Source: Catonella sp963545085 | Lineage (GTDB): Bacteria > Bacillota > Clostridia > Lachnospirales > Lachnospiraceae | Direction of reading: 5' to 3' | Assembly (NCBI GenBank): GCA_963545085.1 | Contig: CAUUHV010000002.1 | Location: 83,563-147,562 of the forward strand | DNA: 64,000 nt | In this document: in pieces, positions 9,021-17,588 of the stretch | How the letters are laid out: every line of letters begins with the position of its first letter | How positions within the stretch are numbered: the stretch's first letter is position 1 | Notes under the pieces: model-generated | Seen by the model: only the letters and a program-made list of their open reading frames with translations | The model's database searches: none | What the model was told of the DNA's origin: nothing | Made by a program: the position numbers and the translations under genes

Positions 9021-10376
9021 ATGAAGATAAGAAGAGTCTTTTCGGCTTTTATGATATTTGCTATGGCGGCAGGGCTTACAGGATGTACATTTAAAACCGA
9101 GAATAAGAATACGGGTTCCGCGTCCGGCATCTCAAAGGCGGAAAACGAGCGTGTGCTTAAGGTGGCGGCGGCGGAAACTTCATACGGAAGTGAAATGTGG
9201 GTAGAAGTATGTAAAGGTTTTGAAAAGCTGAATCCGGGCGTAAAGACGGAGCTTACCATAGATAAAAAATTTGAGGATGTCGTAACGCCGAAAATGAAGG
9301 CGGGAGAATTTCCGGATGTAATAGTACGGGCTGTCGGCACGGAAGCCGCTCTTGCAGAAACCTTTATAAGAGATAATAATATAGAGGAGCTTACCGATGT
9401 GCTTTCCATGAAAGTGCCGGGAGAGGAAAAAACCGTAGGAGAAAAAATTATACAGGGATTTCTTGACAATACAATCGTAAAGCCTTATGAAGATGATAAG
9501 GTTTATCTTATGCCTATATTTTACAGTCCGTGCGGATTGTTTTATAATAAGACCATCTTTGAGGATTACGGCTGGGAGGTTCCTGAAAGCTGGGCGGATA
9601 TGTGGGCATTGGGGGATAAGGCAAAGGAAAAAGGAATTTCACTTTTTACTTATCCTACAGCAGGCTATTTTGACACGTTTTTTTATTCCCTGTTGCATGA
9701 GGCAATGGGCAGAGAGGATTTTTTAAAGGCTTTAAGGTACAGCGAGGGAATATGGGATACCGAAGGAGCTAAAACGGTGTTTAATATAATAGAAAAGCTT
9801 ACATCCTACACGGAGCCTACAACACCGGCAAATGCGAATGACAACGATTATAAACAGAATCAACAGCTTGTTTTGGACGGAAAGGCGCTTTTTATGCCTA
9901 ACGGAAACTGGGTTATTGATGAAATGAGAGATGCTCCGAGAACGGAAAATTTTGAGTGGGCAATGGCTCCGGTTCCTGCCGTAAATACCGGCGGAGAGAG
10001 AGCGGCTTATTCATATTTTGAGCAGGTATGGGTACCTAAAAGGGCCGAAAATAAAGACCTTGCGAAGCTTTTTATATCGTATTTGTATTCGGACGAGGCG
10101 GTAAAAATATTTGCTGAAAGTCTTGCGATACAGCCTGTAAATAATATCGAGGAAGTAGTTAAAGGTGCGGGAAAGAGCTTTTACTCGGCTTACGGCAAGG
10201 GAGCGACCGCTGTAATGGATACCTTTGCCACAACCGAGCCGGTAGAGGGAGTGACTGTAAGGGGTACCTTTTTTGAGCCGATAAATTCTCTGGTTACCGG
10301 AGATGAAACGAAAGCCGAATGGGTGGAAAATATAAAAAGGGACAGCGACAGGCTCAGAGCCGCGCTGAAAAAGTAA
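9021..10376 (+). CDS. ABC sugar importer, solute-binding lipoprotein
   Basis: 451 aa with a lipoprotein signal peptide ending in the lipobox LTGC (residues about 17-20), so it is anchored on the outer face of the membrane. The mature part has the family 1 solute-binding fold: KVAAAETSYGSEMWVEVCKGFEKLNPGVK at the start, then MPIFYSPCGLFYNKTIFEDYGWEVPESW in the middle. It captures an oligo- or monosaccharide for the two permeases that follow. The frame reaches back to 8970, but the signal peptide and the preceding GAAAGGG fix the ATG at 9021. No ATPase subunit is encoded here, so a shared MsmX-like ATPase elsewhere is likely. Confidence 0.92.
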   Translation: MKIRRVFSAFMIFAMAAGLTGCTFKTENKNTGSASGISKAENERVLKVAAAETSYGSEMWVEVCKGFEKLNPGVKTELTIDKKFEDVVTPKMKAGEFPDVIVRAVGTEAALAETFIRDNNIEELTDVLSMKVPGEEKTVGEKIIQGFLDNTIVKPYEDDKVYLMPIFYSPCGLFYNKTIFEDYGWEVPESWADMWALGDKAKEKGISLFTYPTAGYFDTFFYSLLHEAMGREDFLKALRYSEGIWDTEGAKTVFNIIEKLTSYTEPTTPANANDNDYKQNQQLVLDGKALFMPNGNWVIDEMRDAPRTENFEWAMAPVPAVNTGGERAAYSYFEQVWVPKRAENKDLAKLFISYLYSDEAVKIFAESLAIQPVNNIEEVVKGAGKSFYSAYGKGATAVMDTFATTEPVEGVTVRGTFFEPINSLVTGDETKAEWVENIKRDSDRLRAALKK

Positions 10377-10450
10377 TAATTAGCGGTATAAACGCATCTT
10401 GAGGGGGAGTGCGTCAGTTCGAATATAAAAAATTAACATGGAGAATATTG

Positions 10451-11347
10451 ATGCGAAAAAGCGGTAAAAAATCGGCTTTTATTTTTCTTTGCCTCATGCC
10501 GGCGGTAGCGCTGTTTATTGTTTTTATGATTATCCCCATTCTTGATATTTTTAGAATGAGCCTGTATAAATGGGGAGGCTATACGTCGGAAAAAACCTTT
10601 GTGGGCTTAAGTAATTTTGAAACTCTGTTTAGCAATACGAAATTCTATCAATCTATGCAGAACAGCCTTTTTCTAATAGTGACCGTTACTGTAGCGAGCT
10701 TTATTCTGGCTATGATATTTGCGGGAATTTTGTCGAATAGGCGGACAAAGGCTAAAGAATTTTTCAAGGCTGTTTTCTATCTGCCGAGTGTTCTGTCGAT
10801 AGTAGCGGTTGCCGCGATATTCAGCGCCGTATACTCTCCGAAGGCGGGACTTCTTAACAATCTCATAGCGGTTTTTGATGGAAAAAGCTCAGATTTCCCG
10901 ATTTTATGGCTCGGAGAAAGACAGCTTGTGATATACAGCATAGGGGCAGCCATGGTATGGCAGGCGGCAGGATATTATATGTTTATATATCTTTCGGCAA
11001 TAGAGAAGATATCCGACAGCTTTTATGAATCCGCGGCTTTGGACGGCGCGGGAAAGATGAGACAGTTTTTTTCCGTAACAATTCCTCTTATATGGGACAG
11101 CATAAGAACCACTCTTGCTTTCTTTGTCATAAGTAATGTAAATATAAGCTTTTTACTTGTTAAAATAATGACAAATGGCGGACCTAACGGAGCTTCAGGA
11201 GTATTTTTAAGCTATATGTATCAGGAAGCGTATACAAATTCTTCTTACGGATACGGAATGGCGATAGGGGTGACAGTATTTTTTATATCATTTATTTTGA
11301 CGGCTTTGGCAAATCTTGCGACAAGGCGCGAAACGGTAAGATTTTAA
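10451..11347 (+). CDS. ABC sugar importer, permease 1 (MalF/UgpA type)
   Basis: 298 aa, six predicted membrane segments, with the EAA loop seen as YESAALDGAGKMRQFFSVTIPLIWDS (about residues 195-220) that docks the ATPase. The ATG at 10451 has GGAG 7 nt upstream; an upstream in-frame GTG at 10409 sits right against a GGGGG run and is less likely. It belongs to the importer with the binding protein before and the second permease after. Confidence 0.92.
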   Translation: MRKSGKKSAFIFLCLMPAVALFIVFMIIPILDIFRMSLYKWGGYTSEKTFVGLSNFETLFSNTKFYQSMQNSLFLIVTVTVASFILAMIFAGILSNRRTKAKEFFKAVFYLPSVLSIVAVAAIFSAVYSPKAGLLNNLIAVFDGKSSDFPILWLGERQLVIYSIGAAMVWQAAGYYMFIYLSAIEKISDSFYESAALDGAGKMRQFFSVTIPLIWDSIRTTLAFFVISNVNISFLLVKIMTNGGPNGASGVFLSYMYQEAYTNSSYGYGMAIGVTVFFISFILTALANLATRRETVRF

Positions 11348-11372
11348 GCGGACAGGGTTAGGAGGCGGCTTT

Positions 11373-12251
11373 ATGAAGAACGGCGTTATTGTAAGGATTT
11401 TAAAAAAATTCGCAATATATATTTTTCTCATAGCGGCGGCACTTGCGGTTATAGTTCCGATAGCATGGGTATTTACGGCCTCGATTAAAGAAAATTCGGA
11501 ATTTTACGGAAATCCGTGGGCTCTTCCGGCAGGAATACATATAGAAAATTTTGCAAAGGCATGGAATGCCGGAAATATGGCGGTGTATATGCTTAATTCG
11601 GCGGTTGTTACTATAACCGCTCTGATTATTTTAACGATTGTTTCACTGCCGGCGGCTTATGTACTCGCAAGATTCAAGTTTAAAACAAGAACCGTTTTCC
11701 ATGTTTTGTTTATGGCGGGACTGTTTATAAATGTAAATTATATAGTTGTACCTATATTTTTAATGTTAAACAACGCCGACAATTTTATAAAAGAGCTTTT
11801 CGGAAGAACGTTTTTTATAAACAATATTTTTATTTTGGCTCTTGTTTATGCAGCAACAGCGCTTCCCTTTGCGGTATATCTTTTGACAGGTTATTTTAAA
11901 AGCATAAATGAAGATTATGAGGCTGCCGCGTATGCGGACGGAGCAGGATATTTTACGACTATGGTAAAAATAATGTTTCCTATGGCGAGACCGGGGATAG
12001 CGGCGATGCTTTTATTTAATTTTCTGATTTTTTGGAATGAATATATAATTTCTATGACTTTGCTTACGGATGAAAGGCTTAAAACTATTTCGGTAGGGCT
12101 TACACATATTATGGCAACTCAAAAAACCGCTGTAGAATACGGGCAGCTTTACGCAGGACTTGTACTTGTTATGCTTCCGGTTATTATGGTTTATATATTT
12201 ATGAGGAAAAGGCTTACGGCAGTACGTCTGTTTGCTTCGTCGCTTAAGTAG
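11373..12251 (+). CDS. ABC sugar importer, permease 2 (MalG/UgpE type)
   Basis: 292 aa, second transmembrane subunit of the same importer. The N-terminal helix is followed by IAWVFTASIKENSEFYGNPWALP, typical of this class, and the EAA loop reads YEAAAYADGAGYFTTMVKIMFPMARPG (about residues 180-205). The ribosome site AGGAGG precedes the ATG. It forms the channel with permease 1. The gap to the next small gene is only 15 bp, consistent with one operon. Confidence 0.92.
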   Translation: MKNGVIVRILKKFAIYIFLIAAALAVIVPIAWVFTASIKENSEFYGNPWALPAGIHIENFAKAWNAGNMAVYMLNSAVVTITALIILTIVSLPAAYVLARFKFKTRTVFHVLFMAGLFINVNYIVVPIFLMLNNADNFIKELFGRTFFINNIFILALVYAATALPFAVYLLTGYFKSINEDYEAAAYADGAGYFTTMVKIMFPMARPGIAAMLLFNFLIFWNEYIISMTLLTDERLKTISVGLTHIMATQKTAVEYGQLYAGLVLVMLPVIMVYIFMRKRLTAVRLFASSLK

Positions 12252-12266
12252 GAGGAAAGGAGAGCT

Positions 12267-12506
12267 ATGGAGGAGGATAAGGAACGGCTGATAGAAGAAC
12301 TCAGAAAGGATTCTTACAGGGGAACTTTTGATGAGGTGTTTGACAGGGTAATAAGTCCGTTACTGAAAGTTTTTGCTTTTATTTCGGGGATGATTCTTGT
12401 TTTTCTGGGACAGAAGAATATAGGCATCGGCGGGCTTTTGGCGGAAGCTTCGGGAATTTTAATTTTAATATTTCTGTTATGGAACTATAACAGGAAATAT
12501 AATTAA
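12267..12506 (+). CDS. Small two-helix membrane protein, unknown
   Basis: 79 aa: a charged N-terminal segment (about residues 1-30) followed by two hydrophobic stretches (LLKVFAFISGMILVFLGQ and GIGGLLAEASGILILIFLLW) separated by a short loop. I do not recognise a family. The ribosome site AGGAAAGGAG and tight spacing on both sides support a real gene in the importer operon. A helper of the transporter is possible but unsupported. Confidence 0.7.
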   Translation: MEEDKERLIEELRKDSYRGTFDEVFDRVISPLLKVFAFISGMILVFLGQKNIGIGGLLAEASGILILIFLLWNYNRKYN

Positions 12507-12520
12507 GGGGAATAATAAAA

Positions 12521-13588
12521 GTGAATGACGGCATGATTAAAGTAATAAAGGAATTTTTGCTTGACGGAGAACCTGAAAGCGCGGAGCCTTACGGGAGCGG
12601 GCATATAAATTCGACATTTATGATAAAGACGGACTCCGGCAAAAAATATATTTTACAAAAAATAAATCATCATATTTTTAGAGATGTAAAAGGGCTTATG
12701 AATAATATAGCCATGGTAACGGAGCATTTAAAAGGAAAAACGAAGAATGGCAGAGAGGTTCTTAATGTAATAAAGACAAGGGACGGAAAGAATTATCTGC
12801 ATAGCTTTGAAGAATACTGGAGAGTATATGACTTCGTAGAGGATTCTATATGTTTGCAGTTACCTGAAACCGACGAGGACTTTTATGAGAGTGCGAAGGC
12901 ATTCGGAACCTTCAGCGAAAGACTTTCGGATTTTGACGCGTCAAAGCTGAGTGAAGCCATACCGGATTTTCATAATACTCCTGTGAGATTTAAGGCATTT
13001 CATGAAATTTTAAAGAAAGATCCTTTAGGCAGGGCGGCTTCGGTGAAAAAGGAGATTAAATTCTGCCTTGACAGAGAGGAAGATATGGCTACGCTCCAGA
13101 GAATGAGGGATGCAGGAGAGCTTCCCGTAAGAGTAACGCATAACGACACAAAATTAAACAACATACTTTTGGATGCAAGGACAAGAAAGGCGTTATGTGT
13201 AATAGACCTTGATACCGTTATGCCCGGGTTAAGTCTTTATGATTACGGAGATTCGATTCGCTTCGGGGCGTCAACGGGAGCTGAGGATGAAAAAGATCTT
13301 TCCAAAATAGAGATGAGCTTAAAACTGTTTGAAATATACACAAAAGGATATGTGAAAGCATGTCCCAACCTTACGGAAAGGGAGAGAAAAATGCTTCCGA
13401 CGGGTGCGAAAATTATGACATTTGAGTGCGGAATGCGCTTTCTTACGGACTATATAGACGGAGATAATTATTTTGCCACGCACAGAGAGGAGCATAATTT
13501 GGACAGAGCAAGGACGCAGTTTAAGCTTGTAAGCGATATGGAAGCCAAGTGGGCGGAAATGGAAAGGATAGTAAAAAATATAAGCTGA
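12521..13588 (+). CDS. NahK-like N-acetylhexosamine 1-kinase (APH fold)
   Basis: 355 aa, close to the length of N-acetylhexosamine 1-kinase of bifidobacteria. The aminoglycoside-phosphotransferase-type kinase motifs are present: GSGHINSTFMI (nucleotide loop), VTHNDTKLNNILLD (catalytic loop, Asp-Asn) and CVIDLDTVMPG (metal-binding DxD). Such enzymes phosphorylate GlcNAc/GalNAc, and often other hexoses, at C1. The context with an importer, a nucleotidyltransferase and GalE matches a salvage route to UDP-sugars; no lacto-N-biose phosphorylase is seen. The start is GTG, with AAGGGG about 10 nt before it. Confidence 0.8.
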   Translation: MNDGMIKVIKEFLLDGEPESAEPYGSGHINSTFMIKTDSGKKYILQKINHHIFRDVKGLMNNIAMVTEHLKGKTKNGREVLNVIKTRDGKNYLHSFEEYWRVYDFVEDSICLQLPETDEDFYESAKAFGTFSERLSDFDASKLSEAIPDFHNTPVRFKAFHEILKKDPLGRAASVKKEIKFCLDREEDMATLQRMRDAGELPVRVTHNDTKLNNILLDARTRKALCVIDLDTVMPGLSLYDYGDSIRFGASTGAEDEKDLSKIEMSLKLFEIYTKGYVKACPNLTERERKMLPTGAKIMTFECGMRFLTDYIDGDNYFATHREEHNLDRARTQFKLVSDMEAKWAEMERIVKNIS

Positions 13589-14073
13589 TGATTATCGTTA
13601 AGATTTCGGATGTAAAGGATTTTATGAAAAAACTCTTTTTGAAAGAGATATTTGACAACTTTCTTTTGGTTTCAATCGATATAAAAACAGCTTCGGATTT
13701 TAAAATCGACGGAAAGAGAAATAAAGAGTGGTATGATGAAGAAAACGAGGCGGATACGGATTATATAAAATGGAAAGAGGTAAGGGAGCAGGCGGCATTT
13801 TTAATAAAGGGAGAAAGGCCCCCTCTTTTTATAAAATCCGTTTTCAGACTTTCCGAGGAAAATACAGCCAAGCTTGCGGCAAAGGCGGATGAAAGCGCGG
13901 ATATAAAAAGTCTCGGTATGTTTTTTACGCTTAAATTTGACGGGAAAGAGCTGTTTATAACAACCGGAGTTTCATATTATGATTTTCTGAAGACTAAGCG
14001 CTTTGAGGAGTTTTGGGATGAAAATCTGCTGAAATTTTTAAAATATTTTGACATATATACGGAAAAGGTGTAG
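13588..14073 (+). CDS. Conserved protein of unknown function (possibly DUF5721)
   Basis: 161 aa, soluble, with no signal peptide or known motif. It starts at the ATG that overlaps the kinase stop (TGATG at 13586-13590), so it is probably translationally coupled to the kinase gene. A longer frame back to 13549 lies inside the kinase gene. The order of hydrophobic and charged segments (IIVKISDVKDFMKKLF, YIKWKEVREQAAFLIKG, LFITTGVSYYDFLKTKRFEEFW) recalls a clostridial DUF5721-type protein; this is from memory and not certain. Confidence 0.7.
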   Translation: MIIVKISDVKDFMKKLFLKEIFDNFLLVSIDIKTASDFKIDGKRNKEWYDEENEADTDYIKWKEVREQAAFLIKGERPPLFIKSVFRLSEENTAKLAAKADESADIKSLGMFFTLKFDGKELFITTGVSYYDFLKTKRFEEFWDENLLKFLKYFDIYTEKV

Positions 14074-14108
14074 TCTGAAGTCTCAAAGAAAATATGGGAG
14101 GTATAAAT

Positions 14109-15125
14109 ATGAGAGTATTGGTAACCGGAGGAGCGGGTTATATTGGAAGTCATACATGCGTGGAGCTGTTAAACGCGGGGCATGAGGCGATTGTTTTTGA
14201 TAATTTCTATAACTCAAGTATGGAGGCCGTGGAAAGAGTAAAGAAGATAACGGGGAAGGAAATAAAGTTTTATGAGGCGGACATGACGGATAAAGCCGCC
14301 ATGGAAAAGATTTTTTCTGAAAATGAAATAGATGCCGTTATACATTTTGCAGGATATAAGGCGGTAGGAGAGTCGGTGTATAAGCCGCTTGAATACTATT
14401 ATAATAATCTGATGGGAACTCTCACTCTTGTGGAGGTAATGAGAAAGCACGGTGTGAAGAACATAATTTTCTCATCTTCGGCAACAGTTTACGGAGAACC
14501 TGAAAAACTGCCGCTTACAGAGAATATGCCTCACGGTAAAGCGTCCTCCCCTTACGGAGCGACGAAGATGATGCAGGAGGAGATGTTTAAAGATTTCCAT
14601 ACTGCCGATAAGGATTTCAATATAATTCTTTTAAGATATTTCAACCCGATAGGCGCACATGAAAGCGGTATGATAGGCGAGGACCCTAAGGGTATTCCTA
14701 ACAATCTTGTGCCTTATATAGCACAGGTGGCGGTAGGAAAGCTTCCTAAGCTCGGGATTTTCGGAGACGATTATCCTACTCCGGACGGAACCTGCTTAAG
14801 GGATTATATACATGTTGTGGATTTGGCAAGAGGACATGTGCTTGCGCTTAATAAGTTTAAAGACGAGCCTGCGGTAAGGATTTATAATTTGGGGACAGGC
14901 AACGGGATTTCCGTGCTTGAAGTTTTTCATGCTTTTGAGAAGGCATGCGGCAAGGAGCTTGCGTATGAGATAAAGCCCCGCAGAGACGGAGATGTACCCG
15001 TCTGCTATGCCGACAGTACAAAGGCTGAGAAGGAGCTCGGATTTAAGGCGGAGTTCGGTATAGACAGGATGTGTGCGGATTCGTGGAGATGGCAGTCTAT
15101 GAATCCTGACGGGTATAGAAAGTGA
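14109..15125 (+). CDS. galE: UDP-glucose 4-epimerase
   Basis: Interconverts UDP-galactose and UDP-glucose (possibly also the N-acetyl forms) with bound NAD. It has 338 aa, the same as E. coli GalE. Motifs: VTGGAGYIGSHTCVELL (NAD loop), SSSATVYGEPEKLPLTE (catalytic Ser), YGATKMMQEE (catalytic Tyr and Lys) and RYFNPIGAHESGMIGEDPKG. An in-frame ATG at 14094 lies within the ribosome-site region (GGGAGG), so the ATG at 14109 is the likely start. It closes the sugar cluster. Confidence 0.95.
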   Translation: MRVLVTGGAGYIGSHTCVELLNAGHEAIVFDNFYNSSMEAVERVKKITGKEIKFYEADMTDKAAMEKIFSENEIDAVIHFAGYKAVGESVYKPLEYYYNNLMGTLTLVEVMRKHGVKNIIFSSSATVYGEPEKLPLTENMPHGKASSPYGATKMMQEEMFKDFHTADKDFNIILLRYFNPIGAHESGMIGEDPKGIPNNLVPYIAQVAVGKLPKLGIFGDDYPTPDGTCLRDYIHVVDLARGHVLALNKFKDEPAVRIYNLGTGNGISVLEVFHAFEKACGKELAYEIKPRRDGDVPVCYADSTKAEKELGFKAEFGIDRMCADSWRWQSMNPDGYRK

Positions 15126-15233
15126 TATATTTTCAAGATAGAGAACGGGGTATTTGTTCTTCGGGAAGCTGTCATGCGGCAGGAAAAGTCTATTCGTGTG
15201 AGCAAATGCGTGTAAGGTGTAAGAATGAAGCGA

Positions 15234-15260
15234 TTAGCACTCAACTAAAAAGACTGCTAA
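15234..15260 (+). promoter_or_regulatory. CIRCE operator (HrcA site) ahead of htpG
   Basis: TTAGCACTC, nine bases, then GACTGCTAA: one mismatch to the CIRCE consensus TTAGCACTC-N9-GAGTGCTAA. It ends 8 bp before the -35 box of the htpG promoter, so HrcA is expected to repress htpG. Confidence 0.85.
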
Positions 15261-15268
15261 TAAAACTC

Positions 15269-15297
15269 TTGACATGGAGTAAATAAGGTATTATCAT
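15269..15297 (+). promoter_or_regulatory. Sigma-A promoter of htpG
   Basis: A consensus TTGACA at 15269-15274, a 17-nt spacer and TATCAT at 15292-15297. Transcription would begin near 15304, close to an inverted repeat (AATCGGA at 15301-15307, TCCGATT at 15322-15328) that could form a hairpin at the mRNA 5' end. Confidence 0.75.
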
Positions 15298-15354
15298 AAC
15301 AATCGGATGGTGTTAAAGCTGTCCGATTGCTTTTGTAAAGGAGAGATTAAAACT

Positions 15355-17352
15355 ATGGGAAATATTGAAAAAGGTTCTTTGTCGATAACTTCGGAAAATA
15401 TATTTCCGATAATAAAAAAATGGCTGTATTCGGATCACGATATTTTTTTACGTGAGTTGGTGTCAAATGCATCGGACGCCGTGACCAAGCTTAAAAAGCT
15501 TGAGAGCATAGGCGAATGGCAGTCTCCGGAGGGAAATAAATACAAAATTGACGTTATAACCGACAGTGAAGCAAAGACAATTACCGTGATAGACAACGGT
15601 ATCGGTATGACGGCGGACGAGGTAAAGAAGTATATAAATCAAATCGCTTTTTCGGGAGCGCAGAGCTTCCTTGAGAAATATAAGGATAAGGCGAGCGAGG
15701 AACAGATTATAGGGCATTTCGGTTTAGGCTTTTATTCAGCCTTTATGGTGGCTAAGAGGGTTACCATAGATACACTTTCCTATACGGAGAGTGCCGTGCC
15801 TGTTCATTGGGCATCCGATGAGGGAATCGACTTTACTATGGAGGACGGAGACAGGACGGAAAGAGGAACAAAGATAACCCTTTATTTAAATGACGACTGT
15901 TATGAGTTCTCGAACGAGTACAGGGTTAAGGAAATTTTGGATAAATACTGTTCCTTCATGCCTGTGGAAATTTATTATACAAACGCCAACGCCGTTAAAG
16001 AAGAGAAAAAAGCGGTAGTTGACGAGGCTAAGGATGAAAACGGCGAAGAGAAGAAGCTTGATGAACCTAAGCCTGTAAATGAGATTCACCCTCTTTGGAC
16101 AAAACATCCGAACGAGATAAAAGAGGAGGAGTATAAGGAGTTTTACAGAAAGGTATTTAAGGACTATAAAGAGCCTCTTTTCTGGATTCACCTCAATATG
16201 GATTATCCTTTCAATCTTAAGGGAATTTTATACTTCCCTAAGATAAACATAGAGTATGACGCTGCGGAGGGAATGATAAAGCTATACAATAATCAGGTCT
16301 TTATAGCGGACAATATTAAAGAGGTAATACCTGAGTTTTTGCTTCTCTTAAAGGGAGTTATAGATTGTCCGGATCTTCCTCTTAATGTGTCGAGAAGCGC
16401 TCTGCAAAATGACGGTTTTGTGAAGAAGATTTCGGATTATATTACCAAAAAGGTGGCTGAAAAGCTTTCGGGACTTTGCAAGACCGACAGGGAAAATTAT
16501 GAGAAATACTGGACGGACATAAGTCCCTTTGTGAAGTACGGCTGTTTAAGAGACGATAAGTTTGAGGAGAAAATAAAGGATTTTATTCTTTTTAAAGACT
16601 TAAACGATAAGTTTGTAACTCTTGAGGACTACATAAAATCGGTAAAGCCTGAGGAAGAAAGCAAGGAAGAAGTAAAGTCCGAGGAGAATACCGAAAAGAC
16701 GGAAGAAAAAGAAGATGAAAAAATCGATGAGGAGAAGCAAAAAACTGTTATTTATTATGTGACGGATAAGCTTCAGCAGAGCGGTTATATAAATATGTTT
16801 AAGGAGAACGGGCTTAACGCCGTTATTCTTGAGCATAAAATTGACCAGCCTTTTATAAACAGGCTTGAGGCTAAAAATGAGGATATAAGATTTGAGAGAA
16901 TCGATTCGGGAGTAAACGCTTCGGTTAAGGGAGAGCTTTCCGAGGAGGAGGCAAAGGAGCTTACAGAGAGTCTAAGTACGTTGTTTAAAAAAGTTTTGGG
17001 TAAGGAAAACCTTGAAGTAAAAGCGGAAAGCTTTAAAAACGAGGAAATATCGGCAGTCATAACCGTTTCCGAGGAAACCAGAAGAATGCAGGAGATGATG
17101 AGGATGTATTCGATGGGAGCCATGGAGGGAGAAGATCCGTTCGCAGGCGGAGAAACATTAGTGCTTAACACGGGCAACAGCCTTGTGAAATATCTTCTTT
17201 CGCACAAGGAAAACACAGAGGACGAGAAAACAGTGCTTATCTGTGAACAGCTCTATGACCTTGCGAGGATATCCAATAAGCCGCTTTCCGCCGGAGATAT
17301 GACTAAGTTTATAAACAGGAGCAATAAGGTGCTTAAAATCATTACGGAATAA
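15355..17352 (+). CDS. htpG: Molecular chaperone HtpG (Hsp90)
   Basis: ATP-dependent cytoplasmic chaperone, 665 aa (E. coli 624). The GHKL ATPase domain shows FLRELVSNASDAVTKLKKL, DNGIGM and GHFGLGFYSAFMVA; the middle domain has NVSRSALQND. The C-terminal dimerisation part ends near SNKVLKIITE. Two charged insertions account for the extra length: about residues 215-242 at the N/middle junction, and a strongly acidic E/K stretch at about 430-462. The ATG at 15355 is chosen because AAAGGAGAG precedes it; the frame is open back to 15307. CIRCE control indicates heat-shock induction. Confidence 0.96.
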   Translation: MGNIEKGSLSITSENIFPIIKKWLYSDHDIFLRELVSNASDAVTKLKKLESIGEWQSPEGNKYKIDVITDSEAKTITVIDNGIGMTADEVKKYINQIAFSGAQSFLEKYKDKASEEQIIGHFGLGFYSAFMVAKRVTIDTLSYTESAVPVHWASDEGIDFTMEDGDRTERGTKITLYLNDDCYEFSNEYRVKEILDKYCSFMPVEIYYTNANAVKEEKKAVVDEAKDENGEEKKLDEPKPVNEIHPLWTKHPNEIKEEEYKEFYRKVFKDYKEPLFWIHLNMDYPFNLKGILYFPKINIEYDAAEGMIKLYNNQVFIADNIKEVIPEFLLLLKGVIDCPDLPLNVSRSALQNDGFVKKISDYITKKVAEKLSGLCKTDRENYEKYWTDISPFVKYGCLRDDKFEEKIKDFILFKDLNDKFVTLEDYIKSVKPEEESKEEVKSEENTEKTEEKEDEKIDEEKQKTVIYYVTDKLQQSGYINMFKENGLNAVILEHKIDQPFINRLEAKNEDIRFERIDSGVNASVKGELSEEEAKELTESLSTLFKKVLGKENLEVKAESFKNEEISAVITVSEETRRMQEMMRMYSMGAMEGEDPFAGGETLVLNTGNSLVKYLLSHKENTEDEKTVLICEQLYDLARISNKPLSAGDMTKFINRSNKVLKIITE

Positions 17353-17372
17353 TCGGAGTTTATAAATAAGTT

Positions 17373-17418
17373 CGAGAGTATGTATCGTGTTCACGCGATA
17401 TGTACTCTCGATTTTTTT
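17373..17418 (+). terminator. Rho-independent terminator of htpG
   Basis: A 15-bp stem with two G-U pairs (17373-17387 with 17396-17410) is followed by A and seven T residues. This is the clearest intrinsic terminator in the window. Confidence 0.9.
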
Positions 17419-17588
17419 ATATAAAATCCATTTTCGCATAAAGAAAATCTTAACATATTAAGGTAATGTTACTATAGCATAAAGATTTAATAAAACCTGA
17501 CTAAAAGGGGTAGGATTTTTTGATTTCTTCTGGTAGAATGAGTGCCGAAAGCGATAAAGTGATAAGCGCTTTAAAGGAGGAATAAAGT

